Source of the DNA: Deltaproteobacteria bacterium
GTDB lineage: Bacteria; Desulfobacterota; Desulfobulbia; Desulfobulbales; SURF-16
NCBI GenBank assembly: GCA_016219175.1
Contig: JACRCD010000002.1
Span: forward strand, 1-64,000
Length of the DNA stretch: 64,000 bases
Direction of reading: 5' to 3'
The translations under genes were made by a program, and so were the position numbers. The stretch's first letter is position 1; every line of letters begins with the position of its first letter. The notes under the pieces were generated by a model. The model was not told where the DNA came from. It was given only the letters and a program-made list of their open reading frames with translations, and searched no databases. Below are positions 32,977 through 42,856 of the stretch, piece after piece.

Positions 32977-34779
32977 TTATCTCTCTTCGGATTTAAGCAC
33001 GGCCAGAAAAGCGCTTTGCGGTATATCCACGTTCCCTACTGTTTTCATCCTTTTTTTGCCCGCTTTCTGTTTCTCCAACAGTTTCCGTTTTCTGGAAATA
33101 TCACCACCGTAACATTTGGCCGTTACGTCCTTGCGCAGGGCGGAAATAGTTTCGCGGGCAATGACATTGCCGCCGATGGCCCCCTGGATGGCGATTTTAA
33201 ACATCTGGCGCGGGATTTCCTCTTTCAGCCGTTCGCAGGCGTGCAGGGCCCGTTCCCTGGCCTTGCCGCGGTGCACGAGCTGGGACAGGGCGTCCACCCG
33301 TTCGCCGTTGACGAGAATGTCAAGTTTGGCCAGATCGCTGGGGCGGTAATCAATAAGATGATAATCAAAAGAGCCGTATCCCTGGGTGATGGATTTGAGC
33401 CGGTCATAGAAGTCATAAATGACTTCGGCCAGGGGGAGCTCGCAGACAAACTCAATTCTGCCGGGCATGGGATAATGATAATGGGTGTTTTCTCCCCGTC
33501 TGTCCATGCACAGGGTCATGATGGCGCCCATGTAGCGGTCTGGCATATGAATGGTGGCTTTGATGAAGGGTTCCTCGGTGCGGACGATGGTGGACGGATC
33601 GGGATAATAAGCCGGGTTGTCAATTTCCTGCATGCTGCCGTCCTGCAGGAAAAAATGATAGCAGACCGAGGGGACGGTGAGGATGAGCGGAATGTCGAAT
33701 TCCCTTTCCAGCCGTTCCTGGATGACTTCGAGGTGGAGGAGGCCGAGGAAGCCGCAGCGAAAACCGAAGCCAAGGGCTGTGGAGGAGTCTTTTTGATAGG
33801 CGAGGGAGGCGTCATTTAAGGTGAGTTTTTCCATGGCCGCGGCCAGGTTCTCGTATTCATCGGTGGAAATGGGATAAATCGACGAGAAAACGACCTGCTG
33901 TATCTCCTTGAAGCCCGGGAGGGGCTGGAGACATGGGTTGTCTTTTGTGGTAATGGTGTCTCCCGCCCGGGTATCGCCGACCGTTTTGATCCCCGCCAGG
34001 ATATAGCCGACCTGGCCGGCCTGTAATGTTTTCTGCGGCACGCGATCCAATCTGAACAGGCCGACTTCATCAACCTTGTAGGCTGCCTGGTTTGACATGA
34101 ACATGATGGTATCCCCTGCGGTAACCTGGCCGTTGATGATGCGGCAGGAGATGATGGTGCCGCGGAACGAGTCGTAATGGGCATCAAAGATGAGGGCCTG
34201 CAGCGGGGCCTCTGGGTCGCCCTCGGGAGGAGGAAGCAGGTTGACAATGGCTTCCAGGATGTTGTCAACGCCCTGGCCTGTCTTGGCTGAGCACAACTGG
34301 ATGGTTGCGGGGTCAAGGCCGAGATCTTCCTCAATCTGCAGGGTGATCGCTTCCGGGTCGGCTGAGGGAAGGTCTATTTTGTTAATAACGGGAATGACCT
34401 CCAAATCATTTTCCATGGCCAGGTAGAGGTTGGCCAGGGTCTGGGCCTCAATGCCCTGTGCCGCGTCAATAAGCAGCAAGGCCCCTTCGCAGGAAGAGAG
34501 CGCCCTGGAAACCTCGTAGCTGAAATCAACATGGCCCGGCGTGTCAACCAGGTTGAGCAGATATTCCTTGCCGTCCCTGGCCTTATAGGGGAGGCATATG
34601 GTCTGGCTCTTAATGGTGATTCCCCTCTCTCTTTCAATATCCATGTTGTCCAGCAGCTGGTCCTGGAATTCCCGGTCAGTCACCATGCCGCATAACTGAA
34701 TGAGTCGATCGGCAAGGGTTGATTTACCATGGTCTATATGGGCAATTATGCTGAAATTTCGGATATTTTTTTGCTGCAT
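32977..34779 (-). CDS. lepA: Elongation factor 4 (LepA)
   Basis: A back-translocating ribosomal GTPase. 600 residues with G1 AHIDHGKST, G2 (RERGITIKS), G3 DTPGH, G4 NKIDLP and the LepA-specific C-terminal domain (KRKLLEKQKAGKKRMK near the end). The domain order is EF-G-like without domain IV. The start MQQKNIRNFSIIAH is standard. It is divergent from rpoH, with an approximately 170-bp shared promoter region. Confidence 0.97.
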   Translation of the reverse strand: MQQKNIRNFSIIAHIDHGKSTLADRLIQLCGMVTDREFQDQLLDNMDIERERGITIKSQTICLPYKARDGKEYLLNLVDTPGHVDFSYEVSRALSSCEGALLLIDAAQGIEAQTLANLYLAMENDLEVIPVINKIDLPSADPEAITLQIEEDLGLDPATIQLCSAKTGQGVDNILEAIVNLLPPPEGDPEAPLQALIFDAHYDSFRGTIISCRIINGQVTAGDTIMFMSNQAAYKVDEVGLFRLDRVPQKTLQAGQVGYILAGIKTVGDTRAGDTITTKDNPCLQPLPGFKEIQQVVFSSIYPISTDEYENLAAAMEKLTLNDASLAYQKDSSTALGFGFRCGFLGLLHLEVIQERLEREFDIPLILTVPSVCYHFFLQDGSMQEIDNPAYYPDPSTIVRTEEPFIKATIHMPDRYMGAIMTLCMDRRGENTHYHYPMPGRIEFVCELPLAEVIYDFYDRLKSITQGYGSFDYHLIDYRPSDLAKLDILVNGERVDALSQLVHRGKARERALHACERLKEEIPRQMFKIAIQGAIGGNVIARETISALRKDVTAKCYGGDISRKRKLLEKQKAGKKRMKTVGNVDIPQSAFLAVLKSEER

Positions 34780-34947
34780 GGGGAATTAACAACCTCGTTT
34801 TGCTGGCAGAATCTTCTGAAATATTGTAAAATTTTTTATTTTGTCTCTAGATTAATAGAGAATTACAGGCATTATGTTAAACTAGGTGGATATATAGTGG
34901 GGGCTTCTCCTTGTCAAGAGAGAAGCGAAAGCTGACATTCACTCTAA

Positions 34948-35922
34948 ATGACAATCATGACAAAAGAAAGCGAAATCGAAATAGAGAGCCATGACGAACA
35001 GACTTTTCATCCGCTGCTGGCCCTGTCGGATGATAAGAATCTGCCTGCCCTCAGCCATCCCGGCCTGCATCGTTACCTGCAGGAAATAAACCAGCATAAG
35101 CTGCTCACCAGGGAACAAACCGAAGAGCTTGCCATACGCTTCAACGAAACCCAGGATCCCGAGGCCGCTTATCAGCTGGTTACGGCGAATCTCCGCCTTG
35201 TTGTCAAGGTGGCCATGGATTTTCAGAAATACTGGATGCAGAATTTTCTCGATCTCATCCAGGAGGGGAATGTCGGGCTGGTTCAGGCGGTGAAGAAGTT
35301 TGATCCCTATCGCGGGGTTAAATTCTCTTATTATGCCGCCTATTGGATACGCGCCTATATTCTCAAGTTTATCATGGACAATTGGCGGCTGGTGAAAATC
35401 GGCACCACCCAGGCCCAGCGTAAACTGTTTTTCAGTCTCAACAAGGAGAAGAAGCTGCTGGAGTCCCAGGGATTTAAGGCTGAGACGAAACTTCTGGCGG
35501 AAAGGCTTGGGGTGAAGGAAAGCGAAGTAATCGAGATGTCACAGCGCATGGACAACTGGGATGTCTCTCTGGAAAGCCCGGTGCGGGAAGATTCCGATGA
35601 TGAACAGAAGAATTTTTTGCCGGACGTCAGTCCCTCCGTGGAAGAGTTGGTTGCTGATATTGAGATAAAGGAACGGATGGCTGAACTTTTAGACAAACTA
35701 CAGGACACCTTAAATGAAAAGGAGAAGACTATTCTGGCCGCCCGTCTTTTAAGCGATGAGCCGCTGACCCTGCAGGATATAGCCGATCAGTTCGGCATTT
35801 CCAGGGAGCGCGTGAGGCAGATAGAGGCAAATCTGCTGAAAAAAATGAAGAAATATCTTGAGCAGGAAGTTCCTGATATTCAACATTTTCTGGAGCATGT
35901 AGATAAGCAATGGCAGGTTTGA
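34948..35922 (+). CDS. rpoH: RNA polymerase sigma-32 factor
   Basis: The heat-shock sigma factor. 324 residues with region 1.2 (LSHPGLHRYLQEI), region 2 (LRLVVKVAMDF, then DLIQEGNVGLVQAVKKFDP and FSYYAAYWIRAYI), the RpoH box QRKLFFSLNKEKK, region 3 and region 4 helix-turn-helix LTLQDIADQFGISRERVRQIE. The RpoH box distinguishes it from RpoD/RpoS. The longer start (MTIM) is used; an internal ATG 9 nt on is equally possible. A 7-bp stem (34903-34909 with 34920-34926) lies just upstream of the start codon and could affect translation. Confidence 0.94.
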   Translation: MTIMTKESEIEIESHDEQTFHPLLALSDDKNLPALSHPGLHRYLQEINQHKLLTREQTEELAIRFNETQDPEAAYQLVTANLRLVVKVAMDFQKYWMQNFLDLIQEGNVGLVQAVKKFDPYRGVKFSYYAAYWIRAYILKFIMDNWRLVKIGTTQAQRKLFFSLNKEKKLLESQGFKAETKLLAERLGVKESEVIEMSQRMDNWDVSLESPVREDSDDEQKNFLPDVSPSVEELVADIEIKERMAELLDKLQDTLNEKEKTILAARLLSDEPLTLQDIADQFGISRERVRQIEANLLKKMKKYLEQEVPDIQHFLEHVDKQWQV

Positions 35923-35990
35923 AAAAGGGTTGTGGCCGACAGGTCGCCTGCTTGACCAAATAATTGTGTAAGATAACACGCAACTTTTGA

Positions 35991-37184
35991 ATGAAAATGA
36001 ATATTCCATTATTAGACTTGAAAGCGCAACTCGATCCCATCCATGATGAGATCATGGCTGCCGTCGCCGAGACGGTTGACTCAACCTGTTACATCATGGG
36101 GCCGCGGATTGAACAGTTTGAAAAGAATATGGCGCGGTACTGCGGCGCTAAGGAAGCTATCGGCGTTTCCAGCGGGACGGATGCGCTTCTTGCCAGCTTG
36201 ATGGCCCTGGGGGTGGGAAATGGTGATCTGGTGCTCACCACTCCCTATAGCTTTTTTGCCACCATGGGCAGCATCCTGCGGCTGGGAGCCCAACCCGTTT
36301 TTGCCGATATCGATCCTGTCAGTTATAATATCGATCCGGCCCGGGTGGCGGCTCTTCTCGCCGATTCAGCCATGGCCGGCAGGATAAAGGCGATTTTACC
36401 CGTTCATCTCTTTGGTCAATGCGCCGAAATGGGGCCTCTGTTAAAAATGGCGGGGGAATACAACATCCCGGTTGTTGAAGATGCGGCCCAGGCTATTGGC
36501 GCCGCCTATCCGATGATGACCCATGGCGCGCTGCAGTGGCAAAGGGCCGGCACCATGGGCGACTGTGGCTGTTTTTCTTTTTTCCCCAGTAAGAACCTAG
36601 GCGGGATGGGGGATGGGGGAATGGTGGTTACCAATAATGAAAAACTCGCCAAGGCATTAAGGCTTATCCGCGTGCACGGCGATATAAGCAAATACCAGCA
36701 TGCCGTGGTCGGCGGGAATTTCCGGCTGGATGCCCTGCAGGCCGCGATTCTCAATGTGAAATTGCCATATCTGCACAAGTGGCATGCCGCCAGACGGCAG
36801 AACGCCACGCTCTACAATGGGCTCTTTAAAGAATCCGGTCTTGTTGAGGCAGGGCATGTGGTCCCACCGCGGCCTGTTTATCAGGAGAGTGCCGCCCTGG
36901 GAAACGGCGTTGATTACCATATTTACAATCAGTACGTCATTCGGGCAAAAAACAGGGATGGGCTGCGGGAGTTTCTCCAGGAGCAATCAATAGGGGTGGC
37001 TGTTTACTATCCCATCCCTCTGCATAAGCAGAAGTGCATATCGGGGTTACCGTCCAGCACCCTTTCCTTGCCGGAGGCGGAAAAGGCAGCCGGTGAAACC
37101 CTGGCCCTGCCGATCTATCCTGAACTTACTTCCGATATGCAGGAATACGTGGTCGACAGGATCAGCGCTTTTTACCAGAGATGA
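35991..37184 (+). CDS. DegT/DnrJ/EryC1-family PLP aminotransferase
   Basis: A sugar aminotransferase of 397 residues. Signatures are IPLLDLKAQLDPI at the start, GVSSGTDALLASL, VEDAAQAIGA and the PLP lysine in FFPSKNLGG (Lys201). Substrate-binding segments GGNFRLDALQAAIL and YHIYNQYVIR follow. Such enzymes make amino sugars for cell-surface polysaccharides; which sugar cannot be told. A giant TPR/barrel protein gene follows, consistent with a polysaccharide-related unit. Confidence 0.93.
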   Translation: MKMNIPLLDLKAQLDPIHDEIMAAVAETVDSTCYIMGPRIEQFEKNMARYCGAKEAIGVSSGTDALLASLMALGVGNGDLVLTTPYSFFATMGSILRLGAQPVFADIDPVSYNIDPARVAALLADSAMAGRIKAILPVHLFGQCAEMGPLLKMAGEYNIPVVEDAAQAIGAAYPMMTHGALQWQRAGTMGDCGCFSFFPSKNLGGMGDGGMVVTNNEKLAKALRLIRVHGDISKYQHAVVGGNFRLDALQAAILNVKLPYLHKWHAARRQNATLYNGLFKESGLVEAGHVVPPRPVYQESAALGNGVDYHIYNQYVIRAKNRDGLREFLQEQSIGVAVYYPIPLHKQKCISGLPSSTLSLPEAEKAAGETLALPIYPELTSDMQEYVVDRISAFYQR

Positions 37185-37393
37185 CACGCTCTTGAAGCCT
37201 GATAATCCTGCGGAAAATCGAGAAATGCGTCAAAATGGCCAAGTCTAAAAAAGGTTCGGCACATAAGGCTCAAGCAATAGTCGCGTCTGTTGTCATGCGT
37301 AAAGTTTGTCCGGCTGGCAAGCATGTTCCGCAACCCCGGCGACCGGAAACAGATCCTTCTGGGTTGTTTTTGCGACGCCATCATGCCTTGCGG

Positions 37394-40300
37394 ATGAGCA
37401 GTCTCCTTTCCTTGTTTTGCTGTTCAGCCCTTCTAGGCTTTTCTCAGCCAGGCCAGGCGGCTGATCTGGCAGATTTTTATCAATCCCCCGTGATTCCGCG
37501 GGATCGGCTCGTTTTTCCCGGCCAAGACACTTCTTCTTCCTGGGCCGATTCCTGGCGCGAGGCGCGAAAACTGGCGAGTGACGGTCATTTCGCCGAGGCC
37601 CTGAAGCTGTATGAGCTTTTTTTACAGCGCAACAAGGATGTCATGCAGGCAAATTGGGAACAGGCCTCCATCCTGCTTTCCCGCCGGGAATTCGATAGGG
37701 CGGCCGTGCTTCTGGAAATGCTGCTTGAGGAAACTCCGGACCGGGTTGAATATCTCAATGCCCTTGGTTATGCCATGCAGGCCAAGGGGCATTTTGATCG
37801 ATCCGTGGAGCTTTTTGAGCGGGCTATTAAGATTGAACCGGAAAACCTGGTGGCCGTATTCGGCCTCGGCGAGGGGTTTCTGGCCCTGGGGCGATTGGAC
37901 AGAGCATTGCCCTATCTGGAGAATCTGCTTGCCCGGCAAACTGCTGATGTCGTCTTGCAGGAAAAAATTGCCAATGTGTATGAAAAACTTCATCATTTAG
38001 ATAAGGCCAGGCCCTTTGCCGCGGAATTGGCAAACAGAAAGCATGCTTCCATGGATAATCTGAAAACCGCGGCCAGGATTCATGAAGAGCTTGGTCTTGC
38101 CGATCTTGCCGAACATTACTGGCTGCGGGTTCTGGATAAATCCGCCGACGACGGGCAGGCCCGCGCCTGGCTGGCATCCCGCTTGGAAAAGGAGGGCCGT
38201 TGCGCGGAGGCATTGCCGCATCTTCTCTTTCTGTTGCAGGTGGATGAAAGTAAGCCTGAGCTCCTCGCCCGCACCGGAAACTGCTACCTGAAAATCCAGG
38301 AGCCTGCCAAGGCTATTCCCTATTACGAGAAATTTCTTGAATATTTCCCCAAGGACAAGGATATCATGCGCCAGTTGGTGAATATCAATGTCGCCCTGGG
38401 AAATGACAGGGAGATTCTCGCGGTATTGGACCGTTATTTTCAGGTTGAGACGGATCCGTCTCCGGAGAACTTGCGGCGGGCGGCACGGCTTTATGATGCC
38501 GCCGGCCGTTATCAGGACGCCATTGCAGTTTACCAAAGATTGCTCAAGAGAAACCCGGATGACCTGGAAACACTTGCCACGTTGGCCCAGGATCTGCTGG
38601 CCATTGGCGACAATGATGGCGCTTTGCGGGTCTGGGCTCACCTTGTCACTATTTCTCCGGACCGCAAGGCTGTTTATCATTCCATGCTCGAACTTCTTAC
38701 CCGTCTTGGCCGGCAGGAGGAGCTGCATGGCGTGTTGGTGGAACTGCATAAGCTTGATCCCGAAGATAAGAAGATTACCTTGCGTTTGGCCGCTTCCTTT
38801 TTTGCGAAAGGGGAGATGAAAAATGGGGAAGCGGTATTGCGGGAGGTCGCGGAAACGGAGCTTTCCTCGCCAGATCTTTTACTTGCGCGGGCGTCTCTCT
38901 TTGAACAGCTGCAAATGGCTGATCACGCGCTCAGGGATTATGAAGAGGTGCTGCAAAACCATCAGGCAGGAATCGATTTGCATTTTAAATGCCTGCGGCT
39001 TGCCGGTTCGCTGGGGAAATTGACCCTGGCCCGAAAGCATTTGGCCGCCCTGCAAGGAAATAGTCTCAGTGTACGGGAGCGGCTGCTCGCCGCCAATGCC
39101 TTCAGGGACGGTTGTGATTACGAAACCGCCTCTGTCCTGTATCAGGGCATTGTTGCGGAGCAATCTCTTGCCTCCGAGCTCAGACGGCAGACAGCTATTG
39201 AGCTTGCCGCCTTGTATGAACGGCAAGGACTCATTTATGAAGCGGAACAGGTTTTGAGGGTTGCCCTGCTTGACGCGACTGAGCAAGAGGAGGTGAAGGC
39301 CCGGCTCGTGGAGCTGCAGCTAGACGCCGGCCGTTTGGATGAGGCCGATCGCTGGCTTACCCAGTTGCACCCTGGTGATTTTACGCCCAAACAGGACAAC
39401 AGCGCCAATGAAGACCGGAAATGGTTGGCCGCGCTGATGTCGGTAAAGCATTTGAATGCGGGCGGCAAGTATGCCGCGGCGGTCCGGGAAGGGAGAGGAT
39501 TCCTTACTGAAGTAAATAAACAGGAATACGTTAAGGGAAAAGACCGCGATGTTTCCATCGCTGATCTGCTTAGCTATGAGCTCGCTACGGCTTTTCTGGC
39601 AATGGAGGAATTCGGCGAGGCTGAGAAGCTGTGTCTTTCGCTTCGTGACCGGGAGGTTGCGGGACTCCCCGCCCTGGTTCTGCTCAAGAAAATACAGGCG
39701 AGTCAGGGCAATATGGATGCAGCCTCTGAGACGGATAAGCTGATAATGGCCGAGGCTGGCAAGGATTTGGGCAGAATGCTGATCCTGGCGCAGATCTACC
39801 TGAAGGATGGCAACCGGGAGGCAATGGTCAAAGCAGCCCGGGAAGCACGGGCGATGGACGCTGATTCCTTCAGCGCTGCATTCTGGCTGGCCACGGCCCA
39901 CAGTGCCTCGGGCCGGCTTGGCCAGGCTCGCGCTCTTGTCAATGCCCTGGAGGGTGCTTACCCGGAAAACCTTGCCCTCGAAAGTCTGGCAGCCCGCGTT
40001 GCCTTTGGCCTGGGCCTTAATGAGGAGGCCTTGGCGCACTGTGACGCAGTCCTTTCCCATCATCCGGAAAGAGCGGATATGGAGTTGCTCAGGGCCCGGA
40101 TTTACTGGAGAAAGCTGGATTGGCAGGAGGCACTGAAGGTCTATCAAGGTTATCTGGCTCCGGCTGTGGGGGATCTTTTTTTAGAACAGTCGACAACCGC
40201 CGGTTTGCAGCTGCCTGAAGAGCCGAAGCCGTCGGCTTGGCAGCGTTTGACCTTTACTCAGCCCGCCAAAGGGCGCTTTATTGACGAGATTATGAGCCCC

Positions 40301-41542
40301 TTTTTTGTCGCAACTCCAGAAAATGCGGATATCAACAGGGTTGCCATTCCTCTCTATGCCCGGTATATGTGGCAGCAGAGATTTGCTGAAGAGATGACAG
40401 CCCGCCGCCTGGTTGAGCAGCGAGATGATTTTCAGGCCGTCAACCAGTTGGCTTTGCTCGTCGATAAATATCCGGAGGATGAATCGCTGCTTTTTGATCT
40501 GGCCGGCATTTACAGCAGGCTTGGCAATTTGGGCGAGGAGGCCCAGATCTATGAACGGCTCGCCCGGACCGATCCCGAATATCCGGGCCTTGCCGAATCC
40601 CTGGAGCGCAACAGCTTAAAGCGTATGCCCCGTGCCAACCTCTCCTATAGATATCGTAAAGAGGTGGGCCGGAATGGCTACAAGGCCATCCGTAGTGATG
40701 CGGCGGATATCGGTTCGTGGACATCAATCAAGCCCGGTCATGATGTTGATGTGTCGCTTTCACGCATCAAGTACGCCGATATTGAATCCGACGAAAATGT
40801 CATGTCCAAAAGAACGATGGTCGCCTATGATGCAAGTATATTCAATCGACTGGATGTGCGTCTTGGCGGAGGAGTTGAGAGTTTTGACAGCGGCGTGGAC
40901 AGCACCGCGCTCATAGAGTGCGACGTAACAGGAAAGGTCGGCGACAGGATACAGGGTGAGTTCCGTTATGTGCGGGATGTGGTGAGCGATACCCTGGCCA
41001 GTCTCACCAGAAACATTGCCGCGGACAACCTCAAGGCCGGCCTTTTTCTTGGCATTCTGCCCAGATTAATTACCGGTGGAGATTATGACTATACCATTTA
41101 TTCAGACGGCAATGACAGTAAGGCCTATTCCGTTTGGGCTTCTTATATTCTCTTTCCCGAGCCGACCTCTCTTGAGCTGAAATTTAATTATGAGTTCAGA
41201 CATTCACAGGAAAACGGGGCGATAGAAGGTTCATTGCTGGAGGATGGCTTTAGCCGTGATGATCATCCCTACTGGGCGCCGTCGAACTATTGGAAAAATA
41301 GTTATCTAGTTACGTGGAAGCATAAATTGTCTGCTGACACTCTTGAACGAGGGACGCCAAGTTATTATAGTACGTCATTAATTTTAGATTACGACTCCCA
41401 AGGTCATGTGTTACAGACAGTGAAGGGAGGTTTTTTTTTCGAGCTGACCAAAAATTTCATGCTTGAATCAGCGGTTGAATTTGTTTCTTCAGATGAATAC
41501 CGGGCCAGGGATTTTATTTTGTCAGCAATTTATCGGTGGTAA
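37394..41542 (+). CDS. Giant TPR protein with C-terminal outer-membrane barrel (PgaA/PelB/BcsC-like)
   Basis: A very long periplasmic/outer-membrane protein of about 1380 residues. More than 20 TPR-like helical repeats (LGYAMQAKGHFDRSVELFE and similar) run from about residue 30 to 1080. A beta-rich C-terminal domain of about 300 residues follows, with DHPYWAPSNYW and the ending SAIYRW. This order (signal, TPR scaffold, barrel) is that of exopolysaccharide secretins such as PgaA, PelB and BcsC, and the PYWAPxxYW motif is similar to theirs. The frame is open from 37235, but I chose the ATG at 37394 because a signal peptide begins there (SLLSLFCCSALLGFSQPGQA); there is no strong ribosome-binding site. 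The last about 260 bp are visibly AT-richer. The synthase and deacetylase genes expected for Pga/Pel/Bcs are absent here. Confidence 0.82.
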   Translation: MSSLLSLFCCSALLGFSQPGQAADLADFYQSPVIPRDRLVFPGQDTSSSWADSWREARKLASDGHFAEALKLYELFLQRNKDVMQANWEQASILLSRREFDRAAVLLEMLLEETPDRVEYLNALGYAMQAKGHFDRSVELFERAIKIEPENLVAVFGLGEGFLALGRLDRALPYLENLLARQTADVVLQEKIANVYEKLHHLDKARPFAAELANRKHASMDNLKTAARIHEELGLADLAEHYWLRVLDKSADDGQARAWLASRLEKEGRCAEALPHLLFLLQVDESKPELLARTGNCYLKIQEPAKAIPYYEKFLEYFPKDKDIMRQLVNINVALGNDREILAVLDRYFQVETDPSPENLRRAARLYDAAGRYQDAIAVYQRLLKRNPDDLETLATLAQDLLAIGDNDGALRVWAHLVTISPDRKAVYHSMLELLTRLGRQEELHGVLVELHKLDPEDKKITLRLAASFFAKGEMKNGEAVLREVAETELSSPDLLLARASLFEQLQMADHALRDYEEVLQNHQAGIDLHFKCLRLAGSLGKLTLARKHLAALQGNSLSVRERLLAANAFRDGCDYETASVLYQGIVAEQSLASELRRQTAIELAALYERQGLIYEAEQVLRVALLDATEQEEVKARLVELQLDAGRLDEADRWLTQLHPGDFTPKQDNSANEDRKWLAALMSVKHLNAGGKYAAAVREGRGFLTEVNKQEYVKGKDRDVSIADLLSYELATAFLAMEEFGEAEKLCLSLRDREVAGLPALVLLKKIQASQGNMDAASETDKLIMAEAGKDLGRMLILAQIYLKDGNREAMVKAAREARAMDADSFSAAFWLATAHSASGRLGQARALVNALEGAYPENLALESLAARVAFGLGLNEEALAHCDAVLSHHPERADMELLRARIYWRKLDWQEALKVYQGYLAPAVGDLFLEQSTTAGLQLPEEPKPSAWQRLTFTQPAKGRFIDEIMSPFFVATPENADINRVAIPLYARYMWQQRFAEEMTARRLVEQRDDFQAVNQLALLVDKYPEDESLLFDLAGIYSRLGNLGEEAQIYERLARTDPEYPGLAESLERNSLKRMPRANLSYRYRKEVGRNGYKAIRSDAADIGSWTSIKPGHDVDVSLSRIKYADIESDENVMSKRTMVAYDASIFNRLDVRLGGGVESFDSGVDSTALIECDVTGKVGDRIQGEFRYVRDVVSDTLASLTRNIAADNLKAGLFLGILPRLITGGDYDYTIYSDGNDSKAYSVWASYILFPEPTSLELKFNYEFRHSQENGAIEGSLLEDGFSRDDHPYWAPSNYWKNSYLVTWKHKLSADTLERGTPSYYSTSLILDYDSQGHVLQTVKGGFFFELTKNFMLESAVEFVSSDEYRARDFILSAIYRW

Positions 41543-41585
41543 CCAAGCGAAATGTAAACTATTTATTTGATAATTGTATTTTTTT

Positions 41586-41617
41586 AGAAAGATCTCAAAT
41601 GAGATCTTTCTTTTTTA
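41586..41617 (+). terminator. Rho-independent terminator after the TPR/barrel gene
   Basis: AGAAAGATCTCA (41586-41597) and TGAGATCTTTCT (41600-41611) form a 12-bp stem with a 2-nt loop, followed by TTTTTT. The preceding A/T composition suggests possible bidirectional use. Confidence 0.92.
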
Positions 41618-41678
41618 TAGACATCCCGGAGTTGCCGGTCGTTTGTTGCCGGTGAAGCCGGCTTAGGAGGTTTTATAC

Positions 41679-42164
41679 ATGATTGAACGTGTACCAATGT
41701 CAAAAAACGGGCATACCCGCATGCGGGAAGAACTGCTGCGTCTGCAGAGAGTTGACCGTCTTGAAGTGATTACAGCCATATCAGTGGCCCGCGAGCATGG
41801 CGACTTGAAGGAGAACGCTGAATACCATGCCGCCAAGGAACGGCAGAGCCACATAGAGGGCAGGATTATGGAGTTGAAGGACAAGCTTGGCCGGGCTCAG
41901 GTTATTGACTGCTCATCAGTCAGTTGTGATCGCGTTATCTTTGGAACGGTGGTGACCGTTGAAGATCTTGATTCCGGCCAGGAAATAGTATATCAATTGT
42001 TAGGCCCGGATGAATCCGACGTCAAAAAAGGAAGTATCTCCGTTCTTTCCCCTTGGGGAAGAGCGATGCTTGGCAAGTCGATCGGCGATGAGTTCGAGGT
42101 GAAAACACCATCAGGGGTAAGGTTGCTCGAGGTGATTGATATTGAAAAGGGCTCTGAGGCCTGA
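41679..42164 (+). CDS. greA: Transcription elongation factor GreA
   Basis: Rescues backtracked RNA polymerase. 161 residues, with the N-terminal coiled coil (HTRMREELLRLQRVDRLEV... to LGRAQVID) containing the acidic tip in DLKENAEYHAAKE. The C-terminal FKBP-like domain includes VTVEDLDSGQEIVYQLLGPDESD and SPWGRAMLGKSIGDE. AGGAGG lies 8 nt before the ATG. It is a single gene between a terminator and the convergent tetR. Confidence 0.95.
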   Translation: MIERVPMSKNGHTRMREELLRLQRVDRLEVITAISVAREHGDLKENAEYHAAKERQSHIEGRIMELKDKLGRAQVIDCSSVSCDRVIFGTVVTVEDLDSGQEIVYQLLGPDESDVKKGSISVLSPWGRAMLGKSIGDEFEVKTPSGVRLLEVIDIEKGSEA

Positions 42165-42265
42165 GGAGAGCCCCCCTGCCTTTTCCGCGTCATTAACCGG
42201 CACCGGGAAGAATAACCGGTGCCGGCAATGGTGGCGAAAATCGAGAATGTCTTCTTGAAGAAAAA

Positions 42266-42856
42266 TCAGCTGTTGCGGACAACGATGCCACGCAGAAAAA
42301 TATCGCTGATGTGCTTGGCCGTTTCTTCCAGGGTATAATGCGGTTTTGCCGATAAAGCCCAGAGCCGGGACATTTCATCAAGCGCACCGAAAAAGGCCCG
42401 TTTGATGACGCCGGGCATGATTTCCTTGCGGAAGTGTCCGGAATCCTGGCCCTTGTGGACGATCTCGGAAATAATATCGATATATTCTATAAATTTTGTG
42501 TTGCGGTATTCTTTGATGAATTTGTTGCTCTGTCTGAGTTCCATTTGCAGCACTTCAACCAGTTCCTTCTGGTCCTGCAGGAGGCTCAGATGATGAATGG
42601 CATAGATTTCCAGCATTTTCAGAGGATCTGTTTCGTTTTCCAGTAATAGCTTAACCTTTACGATGATCTTACCTATCTCATCTTCAAAAAGTGAGATCAG
42701 GATGTCGTACTTGTTGTTGAAGTAAAGATATATTGTGCCGTCAGCCACCTTTGCCTCTTTGGCAATGTCGGAAATCCTGGCATTGAAAAAACCTTTGCGA
42801 GCAAAAACCTTTACGGCAGCCTGGGTTATTTTTTGGTGTTTATCTGAAACTCTCAT
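42266..42856 (-). CDS. TetR-family regulator (FadR/YsiA-like)
   Basis: A 196-residue one-component repressor. The N-terminal helix-turn-helix is FARKGFFNARISDIAKEAKV...GTIYLYFNNKYDIL, a textbook TetR domain. The C-terminal ligand domain (ALDEMSRLWAL) resembles acyl-CoA-responsive FadR-type TetR proteins, but no fatty-acid genes are adjacent. It is divergent from purDE; a small inverted repeat at 43043-43058 may be its operator. Confidence 0.9.
   Translation of the reverse strand: MRVSDKHQKITQAAVKVFARKGFFNARISDIAKEAKVADGTIYLYFNNKYDILISLFEDEIGKIIVKVKLLLENETDPLKMLEIYAIHHLSLLQDQKELVEVLQMELRQSNKFIKEYRNTKFIEYIDIISEIVHKGQDSGHFRKEIMPGVIKRAFFGALDEMSRLWALSAKPHYTLEETAKHISDIFLRGIVVRNS

Noticed and set aside
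37360-37386. MITE right-end-like sequence (TTTTTGCGACGCCATC) upstream of the TPR gene
   Set aside because: No matching left end or 6-bp target duplication was found, so a third copy is not supported.
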